A DNA stretch of 64,000 bases from Petrosia ficiformis. Lineage: Eukaryota; Porifera; Demospongiae; Haplosclerida; Petrosiidae. A program made the translations under genes and the position numbers. The stretch covers positions 29,182,466 to 29,246,465 of the forward strand of contig OX345636.1 in the NCBI GenBank assembly GCA_947044365.1. Reading direction: 5' to 3'. Below are positions 22,304 through 33,733 of the stretch, in pieces. Under the pieces are notes generated by a model that was not told the DNA's origin, ran no database searches, and saw nothing but the letters and a program-made list of their open reading frames with translations. The first letter of the stretch is position 1. Each line of letters starts with the position of its first letter.

Positions 22304-25192
22304 ATGGCTAAAAGAACGCATTCAAAGCAGCCCAATTTAGCAGAACTTCAGCGAATAGTTACAGGAGCTGTGTCTTCAGCATTGTCTGAGCTTGGTTCCA
22401 GTAGTTCTTCCAGAGCTGGAGTAATCGAGGATGAATCAGATGCCGAAAGCGATACAGAAGATTTTGTTGTCACCACCCCCATTAAAAGAGCAAAGAAAAC
22501 CAGGTTAATTAGTGTTTTTCCATAGATACTGAGTTGAGCAGGGTACCCAGTGTAGTGATAATTTCCCCTGGAAAATAAATATTCATGAAATTGAAAAGTT
22601 TACTTTTCACCAGTGTATCATGCATACTATAGTAACAATCAATCAAATTGAACCAATGAACAATGTTGTAAATTCATCTGGTCAAATTATAACATAAAGA
22701 ACTGATAGAGCAAGTGATTACTCAGACGAGTGGAAGAAAGTGTTTTACTACCATTTCCTTTTTTTTTTTTTAGACACATTCCATTACCTTCTGCATTTAG
22801 TAGCAGTAAATCAACAGTAAACTGTAAAAAAAATGTTGGAAAACATTTCATCTATGATCGGGATATTATTTGCTTGCCAAAGTCATATGGCAATGCATCA
22901 TCAAAGGTTCTCAAAGTTCCCAGGGGTAAAGAAATCAGAGAGTATTTAGCTGCAAATGGTCTGATTGGCAAAATACGTTTGCGGTCAAACATGACTGAAA
23001 AGGAAATCATGGAAGAAATTCGATCAGTATTTTCTGAACCAATGAATCAAGACAGTAAATTCCAATTTCTTATTTTACAAACATCTGGGGGTGGATCAAA
23101 GACTCTAACATCTCCTCCAATATCATCTTCGTTTAGATGGACTGCTCGGGCAGTTGCTGGAAATTTAAAAACTCCAATTTATATTATAGCAATTGATGAT
23201 CTAAAGGTAATCTACATGTAGATAGTTAAGAGATTTTTTGATATCTTAACATTTTGCAGTTGAGTGATGAAAAGGATATGGAAACCAGAGAAGATAGTTC
23301 TAGTGAAGAAAATGTCAACCAAAAGGCGAAAACTTCATCTGTGCAGCTTACAAAAAAGGAAGACTGTTTTATGCTGATGAATAAGGCAGAAAACATACCA
23401 GAAAGACTTTCATTTGCTACTCCAGGACCATCAACTTCTTGTTACAAGTGTGTGCTATATATACAGTACATGTATTGTCATGCTTATGTATTAACATTTT
23501 ATTTTCCCTTGTATATAGTACTTACATCAGTCTGATAAGTGACACAGAAGATGAAGACGATAAAAGTATTACTCCACCACCTTTGTCACCTCTAACACCT
23601 ATTGAAAGGTAATTGTGCATTATTGAGGATATTCTTTTTTGATGGATAATTGAAGTTCATTACAAAATTACAGTGGTGATGGTATCCCTGAGTTACTGCT
23701 TCAAAATCATAAAGCTCTAGTTGTACAGAATGACAGCACATTACGATTAGTGATTCGTAGAAGGCATGTTTGGGAAGATGCTCTACATTATTTTAAACAG
23801 GATAGCAATTTGAACAGCAAACTCAAGGTTACCTTTGTTGGTGAACCAGCAGTGGATGAAGGTTTGTATCATATTGACCTGTACAACGTAGTATCAAACT
23901 TATGTGTGTATTTTAGGAGGTCCACTAAGGGAGTTTCTCCATCTCTTGATGGACTCTATTTCAAAAAACAACTTACTGTGTGGTGAAGAGAGCAGACGTT
24001 CACTGTGTCACAATGTTCCTGCACTTATGAAAAACAGTTTTTTTCATATTGGTGCTATGATATCTGTTTCATTGATACATGGCGGACCATCTCCAGCCTT
24101 CTTTACTGATGCTATTGCCGATTATATTCTTTATGACACCATCAAACCTCATATTAATTCTGTTATTGTTCCTGAAGTTCAAGAAAAATTGAGAAAGGTA
24201 AGTAATTCAAAATAGTGCTATTTGTCAGTAATGTTCACAAAAATGTGCTCATGTGTTGCTTGCTACCTTTATTCATTGAGATTAATGGTTTATTTGCTGA
24301 CTTTAGTTATTTTACTGTCGTTAAAGAATGCAAAGACAATTGAGCAGTTCAGGTCTTTGTTATCCTCTGAAGAGTATGATTTTCGCTATAATTGTGGAGT
24401 GTTGCAACCAGTTGAAACATTGTCAACTAGTGATATGGAAAGTGTAATGTCAGCCATTACGATACATTTCTCAATATCTTCGTATAAAGCCGAGTTAGAT
24501 CAGCTAGTCAGTGGATTAAGAACTCTAGAGGTATATACCATGCATTTTTACTGACTCTACTTATTACATGTACATGGTGCCAATTTGTAAATCTACAAAT
24601 CTTTAAACATAACTCTATGGCATTGGTTACAACTTTTATAGTGACAAACCATGTGGTTCACAGGTCCTTCATCTGTTAAGAAGTTATTCAACAACCATGA
24701 GGAAGCTGTTTGTACATTCAGAAGCTGAAGCTTGTATTCTAACACCTGATGAAATGTGTGACTTATTTGATCCAGTATTGTCACCAGAGGGAAGTAATAA
24801 CAGAGAAATTGAAGAAAGAGTGGTAATGTTTTGGATGCAGTTCGTTGAGTTGATTGAAGGTAAGGCAATTTTTGAAGGAGTATTGATTTTCTTATTTCAT
24901 TGTTTTTTTTTTCAGTCCAATCAGGTGAATTAGAATTGACTGATCAACAGGGCAATACAGATCACTTCAAAATTACCTACAACGACATTTTAGCCTTTGC
25001 TACTGGAGCTACAACAAAACCACCTGTTGGATTTTCACCTAAAACTAGTATTCGATTTGTTGATGACACTTTCCCAAAGGAAACACATGTAGCAATGAGT
25101 TATATCTGCCAGTTCAGCACATAGCAAGAGAAAGTTTCATATATGCAATGACATTTGGTATTTTGAATACAGTTGGTGTTGGTCAGATATAA
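22304..25192 (+). CDS. HECT-domain E3 ubiquitin ligase-like protein, transposon-borne
   Basis: Nine exons: 22304-22503, 22774-23206, 23260-23447, 23519-23608, 23674-23861, 23917-24197, 24327-24530, 24664-24859 and 24916-25192. All introns have GT/AG ends and the phases agree throughout. The N-terminus is Ser/acidic with a basic patch (PIKRAKKTR). A middle region (about residues 90-210) is typical of transposon-like HECT proteins but unnamed. The HECT domain starts around VTFVGEPAVDEGGPLREF (exons 5-6) and continues through HGGPSPAFF to LYLPVQHIARESF. The total is two bases over a multiple of three. An extra AC in ACACATG near 25087 shifts the frame just at the expected active-site Cys: one frame gives THVAMSY and a stop at 25122, the other TCSNELYLPV. 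The closest familiar relatives are G2E3-like HECT proteins (memory). Confidence 0.85.
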
Positions 25193-25422
25193 GTTGTCAT
25201 TGGTGAACACCACTTATTCAACTTGGTTACTGGGATTTGAGTTGTTTATTTATACACTTGTATTATAATCATTATTTGAAGTTTTTCTTTTGTATTTTAA
25301 CAAACATTCATCATCTTCATTGTTTACAAATTGTCATAAAAAGATATTAAACAGTCAAACACATTCGGTACATGTATTCACTATGTGACTTCCAACTATA
25401 TTGCTTACATTTCTGTAAATAT
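25193..25422. other. Shared 3' region of the two convergent genes
   Basis: AT-rich spacer between the HECT stop and the end of the minus-strand integrase. It has a possible polyadenylation signal for the plus strand (ATTAAA near 25347). Confidence 0.5.
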
Positions 25423-26536
25423 CTACTCCAAATTCATGCGAAACTTCCAAAGGGTTAACAACAGATAAGTCTCTAAGTAGGCGATTGCATGGACAACAGG
25501 TACTTCAACATGGTCAGATGGTTGGTAGTTAGTGGTATTGTTGCCAGATGTCATCAACTGGGCAGGAGGCTGTGGCATCATTCCTTGCTCTATGCACCCT
25601 CTAATGAACAATTGGTTAGGGGTCAAGTTGCCTGCTGTCGAAATAGCATGATTGTTCCAAGATTCAGTGAATCTAGTAAGTGCTGCATTAATTCTTGGAA
25701 TAAAAGTATAATGTAAGCAGAACACATCAACATCATTAAGGCAATTAAGTATTCCTTCTTCCTCCATTGCACGAAATGTATCTGCAAATAATATGTTAAC
25801 ACACCTATGTACATCTCGCCATAGGCGTTCAATGGCGTTCATTATGTGTCGATGAGCCTGTAATTACAGCTGCTTCACTGGCATGTTGTTCTATCATGTA
25901 TCTCCATACATCATAGTTCTCCCCACCTAGATCAGTCCGTACACGATTAGGAAGGCCATGCACCTCAGCTGCTTCAGTGAAAACAGACAAAACAGTAGCA
26001 GCACGATTGTTATGTGAGCATTTCAAATAGACAATAGTATGTGAGTATCCGTCTATTCCCCCATGAGTAATAAGTTTCCATCGTATTAACTTATGATGGC
26101 CATCAATGTGCCATACTGTGTTTGGGCCCTCAGCATAGTATGTTCTCCTTCGAATGGTCACACTTCTTCTTAGTTGAGTGTTGATAGGGTCAACACGGTT
26201 GATTGATGCTCGTATTCGAGCTCTTGGAATAATCAAATTCTGTCGAGTTAAATGTCCAATGATCATCCTCTCTCCATCATTAGGATGGTCTCTTTTAATT
26301 TCCATAATGATTCGATCTAGGTCGTTGTCAGTTATATTAGAGTAACGCAATTCAGTAGCAATTCCCTCCTCTTCTAATCGCCTATACAGAGTTGAACGAC
26401 TGACCTCTAATATGGTAGCAATGTGTGACCATGAAAAACGAAAGCCACGAAGGTACTCAACATCTTCAATATCCACCTGAATAATTGGTTGTCCTAAAGA
26501 TCTACAGAATGAATTGAAGTCATGGAAATGGTGCAT
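25423..26536 (-). pseudogene. Integrase-like (rve-fold) transposase of the HECT element, one frameshift
   Basis: Intronless, about 370 codons. The N-terminus has a helix-turn-helix (FSWSHIATILEVSRSTLYRR), then the spacer NLIIPRARIRASI. The catalytic core follows, with VWHIDGHHKLIRW (first Asp), HGGIDGYSHTIVYLKC, VRTDLGGEN (second Asp) and IERLWRDVHRC (Glu). A one-base C insertion near 25835 splits it into two frames just before the catalytic Glu; otherwise it is open throughout. The C-terminal region contains NLTPNQLFIRGCIEQG. The motif set (GxxVWHIDGxHKL, RTDxGGEN, HNxRIERLWRD) is one I know from numerous animal transposon-like genes. It presumably catalyses element movement. Confidence 0.85.
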
Positions 26537-26650
26537 GTCAAATAATATTTAACTAGAACTAGAACTGTACAACAAAAAAAAAGAAATAGCACTCCTTTAC
26601 TCAATGAACTAAAATCACCCCATCATACCTTTGATCAGCCATTTTATTGG

Positions 26651-26760
26651 GCGAGGCCTATTATTATTATTATTATTATTTTAATTAATTACTTGTTAAA
26701 TTTCTGCGAGGCCTATTATTATTATTATTATTATTTTAATTAATTACTTGTTAAATTTCT
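26651..26760. repeat. Two tandem copies of a 55-bp unit
   Basis: Units starting GCGAGGCC at 26651 and 26706 are identical for 55 bases and contain an (ATT)n run. Located between the integrase start and the right terminal array, probably a recent duplication. Confidence 0.9.
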
Positions 26761-26769
26761 GTTACGTAA

Positions 26770-27031
26770 TCCCCTGAAATTTGTTAAATTCCTCAAGAAT
26801 TTGTTAAATTATTTAAGACTTGGTTAAATTCATTTGGAAATTGTTAAACTCCCTGAGAATTTGCTAAATTCCTTGAGAATTTGCTAAACTACCTGAGAAT
26901 TTACTAAATTCCCTGGGAAATTGTTAAACTCCCTGAGAATTTGCTAAACCACCTAAGAATTTGTTAAATTCCTAGAATAAAAAATCCAAGTGCTTTAAAA
27001 ATTGTAGTTTTGACACAAACGGCACCTCATA
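26770..27031. repeat. Right terminal inverted repeat with tandem subterminal array
   Basis: Mirror of the left end: units such as GAATTTGCTAAATTCC and GAAATTGTTAAACTCC repeat about six to eight times, then about 50 bases of less conserved sequence, then the terminal 27 bases ending CGGCACCTCATA. It is longer than the left array. Confidence 0.85.
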
Positions 27032-27037
27032 CACTAC

Positions 27038-27192
27038 ATGGATCTGGACTGAAACTGCTGGTAGAGATAGCCAAGGTATTTGTCCACATGAAACCACAAT
27101 AATCACGAATTTGCCACTTGGCGTGTTTTTTGCATTAATGAGCCAATACTGAAATATTAATTTTAAAAAGATAGCTACCTTTTCACAGAGTG

Positions 27193-27227
<35 letters not shown>

Positions 27228-28149
27228 TAGGGCTAGGCGATAGTGAAATTTTTAACTATCACGATAGTTAGCATTCACTAAAAAACTAAAAATTACAATC
27301 AAAATTTCAAAACTAATTTCAAAAACTTTATAATTCAAACTCTAAAAATTACAAACTCTAATTAGACCTATATGCTTTCATGATTAGAATACGTTTCTCG
27401 AATGAAGTATTTGGACATGCAGCAAACGGTGCCCCGTGTGAAAAATGCACCAATTCAAAGGATGACGGGGGTCTATCACTAGATGTCAACAGTTGTCTGT
27501 GCAAATACTAGACTTTTTTTGTGTAAAAATGGACTAGTGTAGGTAGCATTCATTTGCTGTGATATGTACACTGCCCGTTTTTCCCAAACCTACATAAATG
27601 TCCATTAATACCTGTATTACAAAGAAAACAATAATTTTTATTACTTGATTGGAAAACTAGTTTAGCTTCTATTAAAATTTGTTACACAGATGTCGTCTTA
27701 TTCTTCTCACAGTTCAAAATAAACACTTGGAATATTGGAGTGTCCAGAATGAAATCTATACAGGAATGTAGAAAATCTTTACTAGCTTTCGCCATTCATT
27801 TGTTGTGATGTATCATCTCTATAATATTCTTTAAACTATTTTATTATTTATTTGTTAATAAACAGGAATGAAATTATTAATACAATCAACTTACAATTGC
27901 GAGTTAGTCACCCATCGTCTCTGAAGTATTCACCTTCCCTTCAGAACAAAGAAATGCTACAGCATTGCTGGTATCTATGTTGCCATTAACGTTACTGGGA
28001 ATGTGGCAAGCACTTACCATCCTTTTCGTATACTGTCTTTGAATTTGAAATTCCAAAGTGTTTGTTTCTCCATGTTTGGAGAGGATTATAAACCTAGTTT
28101 GGCTGTTGTAGTTGTACAAAATTAGAAATTTGGAAATCTGGCCTTTGAA
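27038..28149. other. No firm gene; (TA)n and dispersed repeat
   Basis: A (TA)n run lies at about 27199-27226. It is followed by TAGGGCTAGGCGATAGTG, which looks like one end of a hAT-type MITE with no partner found. Bases about 27990-28055 share a dispersed repeat with 6208-6270. The minus-strand open frame at 27904-28152 lies over that repeat and is not considered a gene. Confidence 0.4.
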
Positions 28150-28742
28150 CATGTTAGATTATTAATATTACTATGCACAAAACGCGGATGGTGTAATAAT
28201 TTATAAGCTTTATTAGCTCTGTATTGTTATGGCTGTAAATTCTATAAATAAATGAAATCTATTTGAAGTTTTGATTAAAAAAACACAACATTATCATGGA
28301 TTCCTCTCAATTCCTTCGTGATTTTTACCGTTTTTGTTGTTGCTCGAGATTTGGCTTTTGTATCTACACAGTTGTATGCATGCCCCAATGAAGTGATTCT
28401 ACAGAAGCTAGATGTCTCCTCCAGCTACAGTGTAAGTTATAGCTAGCTATTCCCAGCAGGTTAAGTCAGGACAAGTGTTCACTTTCTAGAAAGTTGGGCG
28501 TCGACCGTCTCTTTCATCGAGTCTGTCTTCTCACAGTCTTTCATGGAAGTAACATGGTAGTTTAAACTTGGTAGGTACTTAGTTATAAGCCAGATACAGA
28601 TGTATGGAAGGTTTGAAATAGTTCTAAGATAGTTTAAGGGTTGTTTGAAGTCGCTAAAAGTTACACGCATATATATATATGCGCGCCGTGTTTAATTAAA
28701 GGGAAAGCTGCGCATATATATATGTGCATCGCACTCAAAGGG
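28150..28742. mobile_element. piggyBac-type MITE, copy 2, one end eroded
   Basis: Reverse-complement copy of 3262-3873 along almost its whole length. The right end CCCTTTGAGTGCGATG (minus strand) is followed by TTAA at 28743-28746. The left terminus lacks the CCCTTT end and its TTAA. Palindromic GCATATATATATATGC blocks are again subterminal. Confidence 0.8.
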
Positions 28743-28746
28743 TTAA

Positions 28747-29048
28747 GATAACTATAATATTATTGAACTATCATTACTTAATTAATATTTGTAATGCTAT
28801 AAAAGCAGTAGACTACCATTATTATTGCTACAGGTTTACTATGGCTAATAATATTAAGTGAGTAATGTGTTTAGGATTTACTCTGTATATATCACTACAT
28901 TCATTCTTCTGTAGAACCCCACTGAGAAAAATTATTATCATCATGTTTTATATAATTTATAGTAGTAACTGTTTTTATTTGCTTGGCAATTCTGTTTTGA
29001 ATGTCATATAATAAGTGCAACTCTTTTTTTTTTCTTCATCTTCAAAGT
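28747..29048. other. No recognisable gene
   Basis: AT-rich sequence without motifs. It ends in an acceptor-like TTCAAAG just before the Arg/Gly-rich frame. Confidence 0.4.
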
Positions 29049-29390
29049 ATGGATACTGTAACACAGTCTCCTCCACCACCACCACCACCTCCAGCTGCAG
29101 AAAATGAGAAAAGAGGGAGAAGAGGACGAGGAAGGGGAGATAGGGGAGGGCGAGAAGGAAGTGGAGGAGGACGTGGAGGAAGAAGAGGAGGACGGGGAAG
29201 AGGACGAGGAAACAACGAAATGTAACGCGGACGCTAACGGGAAATTCCATAGCAACGCATAGCAACAAATTTTATTTCAACAAAGAAAAGGTTCTTACTC
29301 AAGCTATGAACTCAACTAGGGTACTTCTAACTGCTGGAGGTCAAGATGGTAAATGTCTAATCATGCCACCCTACCTGTGTGAAGAGTGAG
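29049..29390 (+). pseudogene. Arg/Gly-rich N-terminus plus transposon-like ORF, unidentified
   Basis: ATG 29049 opens MDTVTQSPPPPPPPPAA followed by RGRGRGD and RGG repeats up to a stop at 29223-29225. In another frame the sequence continues NSIATHSNKFYFNKEKVL, TRVLLTAGGQDGKCLIMPPY and LCEE. The second part looks like the C-terminal block of an uncharacterised transposon protein. An RGG-rich N-terminus also precedes the piggyBac frame near 58930-59060, so a mobile origin is likely. No function is assigned. Confidence 0.35.
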
Positions 29391-29954
29391 TAACATTATC
29401 AATGTTTATGATCATTAAAAAATAAATAACATTTTATAATGTTTTATAATTATTAGATTTTGATGTTCAGTGATGATGTAGAAGGTCTCAGTGATGTTGA
29501 TAACTTGTGATGAGGAGCTTGAACCTGTTGAAAATACATGTATTAATATTTTTTTATAACTTTAACAGATATAAACAAAAGAAAACAACTCAAACAACTA
29601 AAACCAACTGAGTTAACATAACTGTACACGCATACAAGATAAAACTGTTACAGTTAATAACATCCTAGTTTTATATCAAGTACAACCAAGAAGGTAAACA
29701 ATAAATTTTATCTATAATAATCATACTCACCATTTACGAGATTTCCTCCATCAATTTGGGCCTTGGATTGCAGAACAAGATAGATAAGATAGATAGATAA
29801 AACTTTATTTCAACAGGGTAAATAACAAGACACTCTAAACTAAAGGTGAAGTTTACCATTCCAAATGAATGACAAAATTGGCTATTAACAGTAAAAAAAC
29901 AGGCATTTACAAACCTCCAAAAGCTTGTCTCTCTTACATGCTTGCGTAAACGGA
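29391..29954. other. No gene; short GATA-type microsatellite
   Basis: Contains AGATAGATAAG repeats at about 29776-29803 followed by AAAACTTTATTT, a pattern sometimes seen at SINE or MITE ends. Nothing else was seen. Confidence 0.4.
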
Positions 29955-29956
29955 TA

Positions 29957-32573
29957 AGGTAAGCGAGGGGGTTTCCGGACGAACTTCCTGTTTCTGGTAT
30001 AATTCTCTTGCCACCTTCGGATAATCACAGCGGCAATAAAAACTACACAGTATGTTACCTAAGGTATTCAGCTTTCCATACAAAAAATATGGAGGAGAAT
30101 GATCCAGCAATTGTTGGAGAATCTCGCATAGTTCAGTCATAGGTACAAAATATGAGTGGGGGTGGTTTCCGGACACGTGTGATAAAGTGCTCCTGGATGA
30201 AAGTGGAACTTGCTATGATTAACTGGAATCAGGATTGTGAGTTTATTTGACTAATATAAAATGATTTGCTGAGATATTTGGATTTAAATGAATTGGTGAT
30301 AAAGTAAAATCACAAAGTAAACAGAATAGTGATGTAAAAAAGATAACTTTATAATGGTTGTTTATGCACGGCTATAAATATAAACTGATGATATGAGTAT
30401 ATATCTAGCAATAATTACATGTAAATTTCTTTCGTAAAGTTGGTTTTCTTTTAAACCCAGCACACCAATAATGGTACCAGCGTCCACATTTCTCATTATC
30501 ACAGCCTATCCAGGCCTCTGGATAATCATCCTCATCGTAGTTGGCCCCACATTCCTGACATATATCTTCATTCACTATTGCTATTTCATCTACTACTACT
30601 GTTTCACTGTCTGTTTCATTGGCTACAGTATATTATAAAAGAAGTTTCTACGTATAATTATATACATTAAATAACATTTGTAACATACCATTCTCATCAG
30701 AGGAGAGGGTTGTTTTTTCCCTTTCTTTGCAGGTTTCCTCTGTGCTTCTTTGCTGGCAATCTTTTCTTCCACGAGGAGTTGGAATTCATCAGATGTGATG
30801 GCCTCCCCTTCCACTCTGATCTTCAAGTTATTCCTCTCTCCCACTTGAGGACCATCTTTCCTGACTTCCAAAATCCCAGCAAAGTAAGAAACAATTCTAC
30901 TCTTGACAATAGGAGTTGCAGCCATTTCATGTCCACATTTGGAGCATGCAAAGGTTGTCTTCTCTGCTGTCATTGCTGCTGAAGGATGTAACTTCTTCAA
31001 AACATGCTCCCTTGAGTATGGAACAAGACCTGCTCCTCTAAATCCAGCCCTGCAGTGGCTTGGCTTCAAAGAGGAATCCCACAGTTTGCTAAGTAAACTT
31101 GGGAAAACTTCCGTACTGACCTTTTGCCCCTTTGTTTCAAGCTTATATTGCTTGAGAATCTTCTTCCATTCCTTCTTGATTGGTGCAAAGACGGCTATGT
31201 CAAATGGCTGAAGGAGGTGAGTGGCGTTTGGAGGAAGACACAGAATCACAATGTTGTTGTCACGGGCTCTTCTGATTAGCTCCAAACTTATGTGGGAGTG
31301 ATGGCCATCCTGGATGAGAAAAACTGGTGCTGTTTTAGTAAGGTGAGCTACTGCTGGAAGAAACAGTTTTGTAAACCAGGAAAGGTAGTTAGGAGCATCC
31401 ATCCATCCTGAATCTGTTACCCCATACAAAGTTCCTGCAGGACCACCCTCTATCCACCTTTTGTATATATATTCTTCCCTTTGTACAGGATAAAAGGAGG
31501 AAGCCTCTCTCCTGATGCACAACCCCCACAGAGTACTGTGATGTATTGATGTCCAGAGTCGCCCCCTATTTCATGAACTGTCCTGCTTCCTCTTTGAGCA
31601 AGCAACTTGATGGCAGCAGGTGAGGTACAAAAGGCTGTCTCATCACAGTTCCAAAGGCGAGATGCAACAGAAGGGTTGTGTGGATCAAGACCAGCACTTG
31701 AGAACACCTCATCCAATTTGTCAAACCAAGCATTAATGATATCACCATTACCTGCTTGGGCCCTCTTTTTTGAAAGGTGTTGTGGCTTTCTCTCACTGAG
31801 ACGTGGCCAGCGTTTCAGAAACCTCTGCCACCAATCACGTCCAGGTACACTTCCAGTAAAAGGATTAGGTATATCATTTTCTTTGAGATAATCATAAATT
31901 ACCACCTCCACCAAATCTTTTGTAAGGCCATACCCCATGTCTGCTAGTGTGGTGCATGTAAGAGCTATCTCTCTCTCTATATCTGGTGTGAGGACTGTTG
32001 GACCTCCTGCACCGACTTTCTTGGAATTTCTCTGTAGGTGATCATGGAGAGTGCTTTTAGGAATTCCATATTTTTGTGCTACAGCGCGCATACTCTGTCC
32101 TCTCCCTTCCTGAACCTCAGCAATAGCATTTGTGAGATTCTCTAGGCTAAAGCTTCTTGTAGCCATTATTATTATTTTCCCGGGTATTATTTTGAATTTT
32201 AGTATAATAATACACATGCGCATAACGTCATATAATGCTATTTATTTTATGTAAAATTAAATTAATGATTTATTGTTATTTTCTATTATTATTTCCAGCC
32301 AAAAATTGTAGAGATTAGAAGCTGTACTAGCCGTTCAGAAACCAATACAAAAGTTTCCCATGTAAAAATATGTATGCAGAGTAACATAATCGCCTGGTTC
32401 ATCGCCTAAAGCCGAGTTCTATGCAGTAAAAGGCAAACTCGGAAAAGCGCTAAGGTGGAGCTAGTGTAAGCAGTTAACAGTACTCGGCAAAGCTTCATCT
32501 CTCGAGCAGGACAAGTAGAAGTAGTAGAAATGTCCGGAAACCCCGCACTGTCCGGAAACACCCCCGCTTACCT
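29957..32573 (-). mobile_element. pogo-family (Tc1/mariner) element
   Basis: A 2617-bp element flanked by TA at 29955-29956 and 32574-32575. The termini AGGTAAGCGAGGGGGTTTCC and, on the other strand, AGGTAAGCGGGGGTGTTTCC form an inverted repeat of about 26 bases with small gaps. The motif GTTTCCGGAC recurs: at the left near 29971 and 30169, at the right in two head-to-tail copies at about 32531 and 32550. It encodes one transposase on the minus strand. Confidence 0.88.
30405..32166 (-). pseudogene. pogo transposase with C-terminal PHD finger, two frameshifts
   Basis: Start at ATG 32166. The N-terminal psq-type helix-turn-helix (AVAQKYGIPKSTLHDHL) is followed by a CENP-B-like region. The DDE_1 core has LWNCDETAF (first Asp), FLIQDGHHSH (second) and LLQPFDIAVF (third). 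A two-base expansion in a TA run near 31462-31474 shifts the frame after YKGKNIY. A one-base change in an A run near 30713 shifts it again after KPAKKGKK. A 66-bp intron (30688-30623) then leads to a final exon with the PHD finger: CQECG, WIGCDN, CGRWYHYWC and FTCNYC, stop at 30405. Both frameshifts are in simple-sequence runs and could be assembly errors. Confidence 0.87.
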
Positions 32574-32575
32574 TA

Positions 32576-33733
32576 GTTTACGGAAAAACGTGAAAATTTT
32601 ATAAATGGCTTTTCTAGCATTTTTAATTACGATAATACATTAGAATTTTAATGATATTCTGGAAATACTTCTGAGTTGAAAGGTGAATTAAAGTTTCATT
32701 TCTTATTCATGTTAACCTACAAATTCATACCTCTTGATCTTTTTATACTAATATTGTACTGACTTCAATTTTCAGTTTTATTACTGAATTATGTTGTATA
32801 CGTAACATTAAAATTAAATAAATAAATATTATATATATAGCTAATTATAATTAAAAATTTAAAATAGTTTCACTTCTTTTGCTCCTTTTCTGTTTCTATA
32901 ATTCAAAAGAAACAATACTCACATAAATCATTATGATTGTCAATAATAAAGCACTTACTTGGCATATCCAATTTCTCTAATTCCTCTCTGGATAGCCCAA
33001 ACTCATCACAGTTAAACTATAATTAAAAAAAAAAACATTTCAACATTGGCACAATAAAATTTCTTATAGCACTTACTGGGTCTTTATCCATTTCAAAATT
33101 TCTGCAAAAAAAGCTACAAATTCCTATTTATACTCAGTGCAGATGTGATGTAACTTGACGTAACACATTCCTAAATATATAAACTACACCTGCATTAAAA
33201 GGGTGGAGCTATTTCATTTAGAAAAGGTGGGGCTGACTAGTGACAGATTAAAGGTCAGTCTACATAATAATTTATAAATAAATAATACAACTACATAATA
33301 TTATTACAAAGTAAAATAAGAATAATAATAACAATAACAAAAGGTAGTAAATAAGCATGCTATTTATAATATAACATAAAAAAAGGAGTTAGTTATTACT
33401 GTAATTACTAGTTTTAGCTTTTCGGGAGCTCTTCATATTCTTTTACTAAAAAATAAAGAATAATAAAAAACATTTTTAACATTGGAATAGTATGTAGGGA
33501 TATCAAAACAACACAGGAACAAGATTGGGATGGTAACTTAGCAATACATTTCAAAATCATTTTATAAATTTCATTCTCAATATCTAACATTTATTATTAA
33601 ATTATAGTACTTTATGCTTATGTACAAGTCATTTTCACTGAATTTCGATCACTATATAAAATTGTTAATATTGACTACCAATATTTATTTTAAGTTATAC
33701 TATAACTAACTTACACTCACAAAAAATACTGGA
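32576..33733. other. AT-rich region without a gene
   Basis: No open frame above noise. Bases about 33450-33510 (GAATAATAAAAAACATTTTT, later TGTAGGGATATCAAAAC) are a diverged extra copy of the fold-back arm that follows. Confidence 0.5.

Larger units (their letters stand above)
22070..27031. mobile_element. 4962-bp integrase-type DNA transposon carrying a HECT ubiquitin ligase gene
   Basis: Both termini begin TATGAGGTGCCGTTTGTGTC and run as inverted repeats for about 27 bases, then continue as similar arrays of short tandem repeats. A perfect 6-bp target duplication, CACTAC, flanks the element (22064-22069 and 27032-27037). Inside are two genes that converge: a nine-exon HECT-domain gene on the plus strand and an intronless integrase-like transposase on the minus strand. 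The transposase type and 6-bp duplication suggest the superfamily I know as IS3EU, but I could not check this. Each gene has a single small frameshift. Confidence 0.9.

Noticed and set aside
27227..27300. hAT-type MITE beginning TAGGGCTAGGCGATAGTG
   Set aside because: No complementary right end was found within about 1 kb.
29004..29255. Ser/Trp-rich minus-strand frame
   Set aside because: It is the complement of the Arg/Gly/Pro-rich tract and has no splice or start support.
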